NCBI GenBank assembly: GCA_011523365.1
Contig: WTGY01000140.1
Location: 1 to 64,000, forward strand
Source: Caldilineaceae bacterium
GTDB lineage: Bacteria; Chloroflexota; Anaerolineae; Caldilineales; Caldilineaceae
Direction: 5' to 3'
DNA: 64,000 nucleotides
The position numbers and the translations under genes were made by a program. Shown in pieces: positions 54,188 through 60,948 of the stretch (its first letter is position 1; every line of letters starts with the position of its first letter). The notes below the pieces were generated by a model. It searched no databases and had not been told where the DNA came from. It saw nothing but the letters and a program-made list of their open reading frames with translations.

Positions 54188-57100
54188 ATGCCCTCTTCAA
54201 TCTCACTCACAGTCAACGGTACCCACCACCATATCGACGTCTACCCCGGAGAGCTGCTGCGTACGGCTTTGCGCCGTCTGCGCATCTTCAGCCTCAAACA
54301 TGGCGACGAAACAGGCGAAACCGGCGCAGATGCAATTCTCTTCACCCGAACGCCGGACGACCCCAAAAGCTACCGCCTTGTCAACAGCGGAATCCTGCTG
54401 GCTGCCCAAGCTGACCGTGCTTCGGTCGTCACACTCGAAGGGCTGGAGGGCGAAGACGCTGAGGACGCAGAAAGGAGCTTGCAGGAACGCCTGTCTCCCC
54501 GCATCTCCACCTTGCAGCAGCAGTTCATCGAGTGCGGCGCAATTCAGTGCGGCTACTGCACGCCCGCGCAGATCCTTGCCGCCCAGCACCTGCTGGACAA
54601 GGAACCCCGGCCCAGCGAAGACGCCGTGCGCGAAGCCATTGCCGGCGTTCTCTGCCGCTGCACAGGCTACCTGAAACCTGTTCAGGCCATCCTCCGCGCC
54701 GCCGCCCAACTGCAGGGAGAGACCCCTCCTCCCCCGGAAATCGACGTGCGCGACGCCCCCGCAACCGGCGAATGGCCGGCCTCGGACCGGCTGCCCTCAA
54801 ACGGCTGGCACGACGGCGGGCCCGACACGCAAACACAGACCCGCACTGTCCCCGTGACCGTCGCGCCTCCTCGGACCCAGGTCGTCAACAAGCCCGAACC
54901 AAAGGTGGACGCCGTCAAACTGGCCAAAGGTCGCCCCGTCTTCGCCGACGATGTCGAGCTGCCCGGTATGCTCTATGGCGGCCTCCTCACCAGCCCCGTC
55001 GCCCATGCCCGCATCCTTTCCATCGATACCGCCGACGCGCTCGCGTTGCCCGGCGTGCACGCCGTCCAGACCTACGCCGACCTTCCCCGCGTCATCTACG
55101 CCAGCGGCGGCCAGAGCTATCCCCAGCCGCCCCCCTACGACCAGGTCTGCCTCGATTCGAAAGTTCGCTACGTCGGCGACAGGGTGGCCACCGTTGCCGC
55201 TGAAACACCGGAGCTTGTACAGGAGGCACTGGAACGCATAAAAGTCGAATACGAAGAGCTGCCCGCGGCCTTCTCACCTGAAGAAGCCATGCAGACCGGC
55301 GCGCCCGTGATTCACGACGAAGATGACGCCCAAATGATTCACGACGCCAAACGCAACGTTGCCGTCAAACTGCTCGTGGACCATAACGACGTCGATGCCG
55401 CCCTGGAATCTGCTTACTTTGTCTTCGAAAGCGAATACCGCGTTCACCAGGTGCAGCAGGCCAGCATCGAGCCCCACGTCGTCATCACCTACTGGGATGA
55501 AGACGACCGGCTCGTCATCCGCACCAGTACCCAGGTCCCCTTCCACGTCCGCCGCATGGTCGCCCCCCTGCTCGGCCTGCCCGTCCGCCGCATCCGCGTC
55601 GTGAAACCGCGCATCGGCGGCGGCTTCGGCGGCAAGCAGGAGATGCTCATCGAAGACCTGTGCGCCCATCTCACCATTGCAACGGGCCGCCCGGTCAAGT
55701 TCGAATACACACGCCAGATGGAGTTTAGCTCCGCCCGCACACGCCATCCCCAGCGGCTGCGATTCCGCAGTGGCGTGGACGCATCCGGAAAACTGGTCGG
55801 GATGGAAGTCCGGGTGGTTGCCGACACCGGCGCCTACGGTACGCACGGTCTCACCGTGCAGATGGTCACCGGCTTCCGCGCCCTCAGCACCTACTGGCTG
55901 CCCGCAGCCCGCTTCGACTGTGACGTCGTCTACACCAACAAACCTGTGCCCGGCGCTTTCCGCGGCTACGGCGCACCCCAGGCCCTCTTCGGCCTGGAGC
56001 AGCACATGGAGGAGATGGCGCTCGCCTTCGGAATGGATCCGACGGAGTTCAAGCGCATCAATTGGGTGAAAGAAGGTGATTCGTTGGTGATGGCGGTGGC
56101 AATGGGAGAGGGGCGCGAGGGTTTTCCGCAAACGGTTGAGAGCAGCGGCCTCGCAGAGTGTGTCGAAACCGGGGCCGAGTCCATCGGCTGGCACCGCCGC
56201 AACGACCCCGATTGGAAGTCACCGCCTGACCGTCCCCATATCCGCCGCGGCATCGGCCTCGCAATCTGCATGCACGGGACCGGCATCGCCGGGCTCGACA
56301 TGGGCGCCGCCAGCATCAAGCTCAACGACGACGGCTCCTTCAACCTCCTCGTCGGCGCAACTGACCTCGGAACCGGCTCCGATACCGTTCTGGCCCAGAT
56401 CGCGGCCGAGGCGCTGGGCGTGCCTCTCGATCAGATCGTCATCTACAGCAGCGACACCGACTTCACACCCTTCGACACCGGCGCCTACGCCAGCAGCACC
56501 ACCTACATCTCCGGCGGCGCCGTACTCAAAGCCGTCGAGGATGTCAGCCTCCAGATCCGCCGCCACGCCGCCGCGCACCTGTTCGAGGGAGTCGACGCCG
56601 ATCAGCTCTGGCTGGAGGATCAGAAGGTCATTGCGCCGGGAGGACAGGCCGTTTCAATTGAAAAAGTCGCCCTCCACAGCATCCACCAGGAGGAGCAGCA
56701 TCAGATCATGGCCACCGCCAGCCACATGAGCTACGTCAGCCCCCCTCCTTTCGCCGCCCAGTACGCCGCGCTGGAAGTGGACACGGAAACCGGCCAAGTG
56801 ACCGTCGAAAAAGCGGTAATGGCTGTGGACTGCGGCATCGCCATCAATCCGGTCACCGCCAGCGGCCAAGTCGAAGGCGGCATGACCCAGGCTCTGGGCT
56901 ACGCCCTCTGCGAGGAGATGCCCTACGACGACAACGGCCGCCTCGAGGTCAGCAGATTCGGCGACTACCGTATCCTGGCCGCAAACGAAATACCCGAGCT
57001 CGACACCATCCTCGTCCAGACCTACGAGCCCACCGGCCCCTTCGGCGCCAAAGCCATAGCCGAAATCCCCATGGACGGCATGGCCCCCGCCATCGCCAGC

Positions 57101-57190
57101 GCCATCTTCGACGCAACCGGCATACGCATCCGCGAGATCCCCTTCACCCCTGAGCGAGTGTGGCGGGCCTTGAAAAGTGAGAAAAAGTAA
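54188..57190 (+). CDS. Fused [2Fe-2S]/molybdopterin subunit of a xanthine-dehydrogenase-family enzyme, first Fe-S cluster ligands lost
   Basis: The 1000-residue subunit joins an N-terminal ferredoxin-like domain (about 1-85), a helical [2Fe-2S] domain (about 95-180), a linker (180-235) and the molybdopterin-binding region (240-1000). The helical cluster is intact: C121, C124 (QCGYC) and C156, C158 (CRC). In the ferredoxin-like domain the four cysteines of the plant-type cluster are replaced at their exact positions by D40, T45, D48 and G68, although KHG, TG and NS around them are kept. In the molybdenum region RIGGGFGGKQEM, GAFRGYGAPQA and the catalytic-type glutamate E959 in GAKAIAE are visible (usually GAKGxGE). 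Substrate is unknown; the family oxidises purines, aldehydes, aromatics and CO. Confidence 0.88.
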   Translation: MPSSISLTVNGTHHHIDVYPGELLRTALRRLRIFSLKHGDETGETGADAILFTRTPDDPKSYRLVNSGILLAAQADRASVVTLEGLEGEDAEDAERSLQERLSPRISTLQQQFIECGAIQCGYCTPAQILAAQHLLDKEPRPSEDAVREAIAGVLCRCTGYLKPVQAILRAAAQLQGETPPPPEIDVRDAPATGEWPASDRLPSNGWHDGGPDTQTQTRTVPVTVAPPRTQVVNKPEPKVDAVKLAKGRPVFADDVELPGMLYGGLLTSPVAHARILSIDTADALALPGVHAVQTYADLPRVIYASGGQSYPQPPPYDQVCLDSKVRYVGDRVATVAAETPELVQEALERIKVEYEELPAAFSPEEAMQTGAPVIHDEDDAQMIHDAKRNVAVKLLVDHNDVDAALESAYFVFESEYRVHQVQQASIEPHVVITYWDEDDRLVIRTSTQVPFHVRRMVAPLLGLPVRRIRVVKPRIGGGFGGKQEMLIEDLCAHLTIATGRPVKFEYTRQMEFSSARTRHPQRLRFRSGVDASGKLVGMEVRVVADTGAYGTHGLTVQMVTGFRALSTYWLPAARFDCDVVYTNKPVPGAFRGYGAPQALFGLEQHMEEMALAFGMDPTEFKRINWVKEGDSLVMAVAMGEGREGFPQTVESSGLAECVETGAESIGWHRRNDPDWKSPPDRPHIRRGIGLAICMHGTGIAGLDMGAASIKLNDDGSFNLLVGATDLGTGSDTVLAQIAAEALGVPLDQIVIYSSDTDFTPFDTGAYASSTTYISGGAVLKAVEDVSLQIRRHAAAHLFEGVDADQLWLEDQKVIAPGGQAVSIEKVALHSIHQEEQHQIMATASHMSYVSPPPFAAQYAALEVDTETGQVTVEKAVMAVDCGIAINPVTASGQVEGGMTQALGYALCEEMPYDDNGRLEVSRFGDYRILAANEIPELDTILVQTYEPTGPFGAKAIAEIPMDGMAPAIASAIFDATGIRIREIPFTPERVWRALKSEKK

Positions 57191-57451
57191 ATGACTCTAA
57201 AGGAATACCTGTTGCGCCTTGTCGACAACATCCCCTTACTGGAAAAACTGAGAGAATATTGGGCGATTCGGCGCGCCGTGCGAGCTTTGGAAGAGTGGAA
57301 GTCTGACCCGTCGACAGCCCGACCCTGGCGGGAAGTCTTCGCTGAAATGGGCGTAAACGTCAGCGACGAAAAGTCGCTGACCAGTCGTGCATCAAGTCTG
57401 GGAAAGAAGAGCGAGGAAGATTCCGGCGAGACTCGGTATGTAGCCCAATGA
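57191..57451 (+). CDS. Small hypothetical protein abutting the molybdenum hydroxylase gene
   Basis: The 86-residue product is charged, with a helical first half (LLEKLREYWAIRRAVRALEEWK), a tryptophan-containing WREVFAEMG segment and a polar tail. No family is recognised. Its ATG directly follows the TAA of the molybdenum subunit without a spacer, so translation would depend on reinitiation. There is no clear ribosome binding site of its own. It could be a small partner protein, or not a gene at all. Confidence 0.45.
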   Translation: MTLKEYLLRLVDNIPLLEKLREYWAIRRAVRALEEWKSDPSTARPWREVFAEMGVNVSDEKSLTSRASSLGKKSEEDSGETRYVAQ

Positions 57452-57943
57452 CCTGCGAGTCCTGAAGACACTTTCGGCGCAGTTCAGTGCAATCGGATCC
57501 CCATCACTCACCACGCCTAACAAAAAGCACAGTTGGCCTAGCTAACGCTTTAAGCGTTCTCTGTCAGTCTCCTCCGTTTTGGCCTACGAAGACTGTCCTT
57601 GCGAAAGACATTTCAGAGCTGTTTGGGGCTCACTAACACTTCCTTACAACCAGGCATCCATCGTAGGGGCACCCCTTGTGGGTGCCCAAGCCCGCCTCAG
57701 AGGGCGCCAACCTGCCCTACCTCCCGTAGGGGCACCCCTCGTGGGTGCCCAAGCCCGCTGCCCAAGAGTGTGCCAACCTGCCCAACTCCCCCGTAGGGGC
57801 ACCCCCTTGAGGGCGCCCAGGCCTGCCCAAATATGCGCCATTTTACCCTATCCACCGTAGGGGCACCCCTTGTGGGTGCCCGCTTGGTAGCCTCATCCTC
57901 GATGGCGCTTCGTGAAACCTTCTGTCCCTCATTGAAGGACAAC
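57452..57943. other. Intergenic region with tandem hairpin array
   Basis: Between the small hypothetical gene and the zinc-finger gene there is no credible coding sequence. Open frames across the array repeat the peptides GAPLVGAQ or RGTPCGCPS, which are translated repeat sequence. The array itself spans 57663-57881. Confidence 0.6.
57663..57881 (+). repeat. Four-copy tandem array of a hairpin unit
   Basis: The unit GTAGGGGCACCCC-x-x-GTGGGTGCCC starts at 57663, 57726, 57793 and 57857 (periods 63, 67 and 64). Copies 1, 2 and 4 form the hairpin GGGCACCC-loop-GGGTGCCC; copy 3 is degenerate (GAGGGCGCCC arm). The spacers are themselves related (AAGCCCGC and GCCAACCTGCCC recur), so this is true tandem duplication and not a CRISPR. 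Confidence 0.85.
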
Positions 57944-58246
57944 ATGTCGCATTCACCGCTTAACACCCTGACCCAAGCCGTAGAATCAAAGAGAGCGTAC
58001 GGAGCACAGACAATTGATGCCATTAAAAAATGTCCGATCTGTGGAGGTGAAATGGTCGAGAAGGAAGTTGAGAAGCTACTGCGTGGTGGCGTAAATGTCG
58101 CAACTGCGACCGCCCCTGCCGAGGTATGTCTACATTGCGGTGAACGACTCTACTCTGCCGAAACTGTCAGCCGATTCCAGCAGGTCCGTGCCACACTTTC
58201 TTGCCATGAAGTTGCCGATCTTAAGCCCTTGGGACAGTCCTTTTAG
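57944..58246 (+). CDS. YgiT-type zinc-finger protein (MqsA N-domain-like)
   Basis: The 100-residue product has a zinc ribbon with two CxxC pairs (CPICGG and CLHCGE) about 37 residues apart and a following helix ETVSRFQQV, matching the YgiT/MqsA zinc-binding domain. No helix-turn-helix DNA-binding domain follows, unlike full MqsA. Such proteins are often paired with DUF4258 or MqsR toxins, but no such partner is visible. The ATG at 57944 has AAGGA 6 bases upstream; the open frame starting at 57833 would translate the repeat array. The N-terminal 28 residues are extra relative to typical YgiT proteins. Confidence 0.75.
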   Translation: MSHSPLNTLTQAVESKRAYGAQTIDAIKKCPICGGEMVEKEVEKLLRGGVNVATATAPAEVCLHCGERLYSAETVSRFQQVRATLSCHEVADLKPLGQSF

Positions 58247-58258
58247 ACAACTGTCTAA
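58243..58258. promoter_or_regulatory. Palindrome overlapping the zinc-finger gene stop
   Basis: TTAGACA-AC-TGTCTAA is a perfect 7-base inverted repeat that includes the stop codon. It could be an operator, or an RNA hairpin acting as a weak terminator between this gene and the convergent SDR gene. There is no T-tract. Confidence 0.35.
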
Positions 58259-58313
58259 CCGGTAAAAATGTTTGCCGGAATCTGAACCTTAAGCAAACGT
58301 AGCCTTCAGCGAA

Positions 58314-59081
58314 CTACTGCGCAGTATACCCCCCATCCACCGGCCAAACACTCGCCGTCACAAACGACGCCTCGTCCGACGCCAAAAACGCCACCACCGC
58401 TGCAATCTCCTCAGGCTGCCCCATCCGCCCCATCGGATGCAACCGCTTCATCTCCGCATGCACCTCCGGGTTTCCAACAACGTTTTCCGTTAGCGGCGAA
58501 TAGACGAACCCGGGCGCAACCGCATTGATGCGCACACCCTCGACCGCAAACCGCACGCCCATCTCCTTGGTCATCTGCGCCACCGCCCCCTTGCTGTGCG
58601 GATACGCCGTAAAACCGTCCGAAAACGGCAGCGACGTCGGGTAGCCAACCATGCTCATCACCGAGACAAGATTCACAATCGACCCACGGCCTGCAGGTCT
58701 CATAACCTCCAACGCCGCGTACGACATTAGAAATACACCCTTGGCATTGACCTCCATCACCGCGTCCCAACGCGCCTCAAAATCGGCCTCAGGCGGCAGC
58801 GTACGCGGCGTGATGCCGGCCGAATTCACAAGACAGTCCAGCCTGCCGCCTACCGAGAGCGCCTTCCCGACGCTCGACTCCGCGTCAGCCCTCTTCGTCA
58901 CGTCACAAAGAACCGTATGAAGACGGCCCTCGCCTGTTTCGGCCGCCAGTTGCTCCAGCCCGTCACCGTCAATGTCGCAGGCCAGCACGGTCGCCCCTTC
59001 ATCCACAAAACGCTGCGCGCAAGCCCGCCCGATGCCGGACGCCGCTCCTGTGACAATTGCAACTTTCTCGTTGAGGGTCAT
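58314..59081 (-). CDS. Short-chain dehydrogenase/reductase (classical SDR)
   Basis: The 255-residue NAD(P)-dependent oxidoreductase has the cofactor motif TGAASGIGRA at residues 11-20, the NSAG motif, a catalytic serine in SVMSMVG and the YPHSK active site. The C-terminal DGGYT is typical of the FabG-like group. The ATG at 59081 was chosen because the family starts MTLNEKVAIVTG; the 24-residue upstream extension is not domain-like. Acidic D39 (CDIDG) at the end of the second strand suggests NAD rather than NADP preference. Substrate is unknown. Confidence 0.9.
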   Translation of the reverse strand: MTLNEKVAIVTGAASGIGRACAQRFVDEGATVLACDIDGDGLEQLAAETGEGRLHTVLCDVTKRADAESSVGKALSVGGRLDCLVNSAGITPRTLPPEADFEARWDAVMEVNAKGVFLMSYAALEVMRPAGRGSIVNLVSVMSMVGYPTSLPFSDGFTAYPHSKGAVAQMTKEMGVRFAVEGVRINAVAPGFVYSPLTENVVGNPEVHAEMKRLHPMGRMGQPEEIAAVVAFLASDEASFVTASVWPVDGGYTAQ

Positions 59082-59481
59082 TTGACTCTCTAGGGCTAGT
59101 CGACGACTGGCTGAACACAATTTACTAGAGCAAAGTGCGGCTGCCCCGCACATTCAAGCTAAGGAGAATCCCCATAGCCTCTGCTGTTCTTCGCGGCCTT
59201 TCGTGGATGAAAAGGTGTTCTTCGCGCCCCTTCGCGTGCCTTCGCGGAAAGAAAGGTGTTCTTCGCGCCGCTTCGCGTGCCTTCGCGGAAAGAAAGGTGT
59301 TCTTCGCGGCCCTTCGTGGCCCTCCGTGGATCAAAAGGTGTTCTTCGCGCCGCTTCGCGTGCCTTCGCGGATAGAAAGATGTTCTTCCCGGCGCTTAGCG
59401 GCCCGTCGCGGATCAAAAACGAACCCGCGCTGAATCCAAACGTCAGCGGCGGAGGCGCATCCACATCGCTGCTGTAGCCAC
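59082..59481. other. Intergenic region with 41-base tandem array
   Basis: This 400-base gap lies between the SDR and PPK2 genes. It holds the array at 59186-59421 and no credible gene. Open frames on both strands run through the array, but the 41-base period is not a multiple of three and the frames show no domain. Confidence 0.6.
59186..59421 (+). repeat. Six-unit tandem array, mostly 41-base period
   Basis: Units begin with GTTCTTC at 59186, 59217, 59258, 59299, 59340 and 59381. The first is shortened (31 bases); the rest are 41. The consensus is GTTCTTCGCGCCGCTTCG then CGTGCCTTCGCGGA and GAAAG, with many TTCGCG repeats. Internal arms CGCG and TTCGTGG vary between units. It is non-coding, and no unique spacers are present. 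Confidence 0.85.
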
Positions 59482-60216
59482 TCAGCCCAATGCGGCCTCA
59501 ATTTTCTGATTCACCGTCTCCAGCACCTTGATCCGCGCAAATCGCTTCTGTTCCGCGGCCACGATCGTCCACGGCGCCAACACCGTATCCGTCTTCTCCA
59601 CCATCTCCACAATCGCCTCTTCGTACTCCTTGCGCTTTTTCCGGTTGCGCCAGTCCTCATCCGTTAGTTTCCACTGCCGCAAATGGTCGACGGCCCGGCT
59701 GTCGAAGCGCTTCTTCTGTTCCTTCGAGGAGATGTGTAGGAAAAACTTGATCAGAATCGTCCCGTCCGAGACCAGGAGCGACTCCCAGTGACGGATCTCC
59801 TCATAGGCCCGCCGCCAGTCCGGGACGCTGGCGAATCCTTCAACACGCTCCACCAACACCCGCCCATACCACGTACGGTCGAAAATGCACATACCCCCCC
59901 TGCCCGGAACCGCCGGCCAGAACCGCCACAGAAAATGGTGTCGCTTTTCTCGATCGGTGGGCGCCTGGTACTGGTGCACCGAAAAATGGCGCGGGTCCAG
60001 CGGTGCCGTCAGCCGCCGTATGCAGCCCCCCTTCCCGGCCGCATCCCACCCCTCAAATAGAATGAGCAGTGGAGGACCAATCTTGCCTCCAATCTGCCCG
60101 CCCAACTGCAAGCGCAACGCCAGGAACTGCTCCTGGCGCTCCACAAGCAGCTGTTCGTAATCTTTCCGCTTCAACCGCTGGCTCAAGTCGACATGACTCA
60201 GGAGCGAATGTTCCAT
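59482..60216 (-). CDS. ppk2: Polyphosphate kinase 2 family protein (PPK2)
   Basis: The 244-residue soluble enzyme transfers phosphate between polyphosphate and nucleotides. Walker A is FEGWDAAGKGG near residue 54, and the lid and Walker B regions are visible as HHFLWRFW and FDRTWYGR. The size is typical of the single-domain, class I-like or AMP/ADP-phosphorylating PPK2 proteins. Direction of reaction and nucleotide preference cannot be told. It is followed after 216 bases by the glutaredoxin-like gene on the same strand. Confidence 0.92.
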   Translation of the reverse strand: MEHSLLSHVDLSQRLKRKDYEQLLVERQEQFLALRLQLGGQIGGKIGPPLLILFEGWDAAGKGGCIRRLTAPLDPRHFSVHQYQAPTDREKRHHFLWRFWPAVPGRGGMCIFDRTWYGRVLVERVEGFASVPDWRRAYEEIRHWESLLVSDGTILIKFFLHISSKEQKKRFDSRAVDHLRQWKLTDEDWRNRKKRKEYEEAIVEMVEKTDTVLAPWTIVAAEQKRFARIKVLETVNQKIEAALG

Positions 60217-60432
60217 GTCTGGGCACCTGACCTTTCAATTCCGAAAATCTGAAGGGTGAAAATAGGGGCCTCTCCGGGCCGCCAGAATCGCGAACACGCA
60301 TCTTGTCGGTAACCGGCCGGCATTCACGCCGTCCGGCTGCCGGTCCCGCACATTGGCGGAACAAGCCTGGCTCAGGAAGTTGAGGCCGGGGCCGAAACCG
60401 TTGGCCGCCCAGACGGGGCGGCACAGTGGCCC

Positions 60433-60699
60433 CTATAGCTTCGAAAGCTTTGCCATCAACGCCGTCGTCGAGGGTTCGGTCAACACGTCGCCGTCGGGGA
60501 AGACGATCGTCGGCACAGTCATGTTGCCCTGATTGAGCTTCTGCACCAGCTCCCTGGCCTCTTCATCGCTCTCGATATCGATCTCCTCGAACTCGACACT
60601 GTTTCCCCTCATCACCGACTTCGCCCGCCAGCAATCCGGGCACCAGCTGGTCGTGTACATTTTGATCTGCGCGCCGTTTCCGTTTACGCTAGTGGACAT
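60433..60699 (-). CDS. Glutaredoxin-like / mycoredoxin-type protein
   Basis: The 88-residue thioredoxin-fold protein has the redox motif CPDC (SWCPDCWRAK), the cis-proline in MTVPTIVF and the C-terminal GDVLTEPS. This pattern matches NrdH/mycoredoxin-type small disulfide reductases. The N-terminus has about 11 extra polar residues. It is divergent from the large oxidase gene at 60949. Confidence 0.9.
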   Translation of the reverse strand: MSTSVNGNGAQIKMYTTSWCPDCWRAKSVMRGNSVEFEEIDIESDEEARELVQKLNQGNMTVPTIVFPDGDVLTEPSTTALMAKLSKL

Positions 60700-60809
60700 T
60701 CAACTCTCCTGTTGTTCGCGAATCAGCCCATAGTGCGGCTTCGCAGCGCAGGCATGCGCCAAGTCCTGACCCGACTATCTGCAAAGCCTTGTCCCTGCAA
60801 TGATACGCG

Positions 60810-60838
60810 AGTATACCGCAAAGCTGGATTCTGTTAAA
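60810..60838 (-). promoter_or_regulatory. Possible promoter for the glutaredoxin-like gene
   Basis: On the minus strand TTTAAC (60833-60838), a 17-base spacer and TATACT (60810-60815) lie about 110 bases upstream of the ATG at 60699. The -35 is weak. Confidence 0.4.
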
Positions 60839-60948
60839 GTGCACAGCAATCCACGCCTTTCTCGCTGGAGTCTTGAATCGGAGCACGTAGAATTCCGTTG
60901 GCGTCCCCGATCCCGCACGAACTCGTGAACCTATAGGATAACCCCGCC

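Noticed and set aside
57579-57860. Open frames with GAPLVGAQ-type or RGTPCGCPS-type repeats
   Set aside because: They translate the tandem hairpin array; the period is not constant or a multiple of three and there is no start signal.
57663-59421. CRISPR array
   Set aside because: Repeats are separated by related, not unique, sequence (first array) or directly abut (second array), and no cas genes are present.
59135-59477. Open frames on both strands with repeating VFFAPLRVPSRKERCSSR-like peptides
   Set aside because: They are the translated 41-base array, open in several frames at once.
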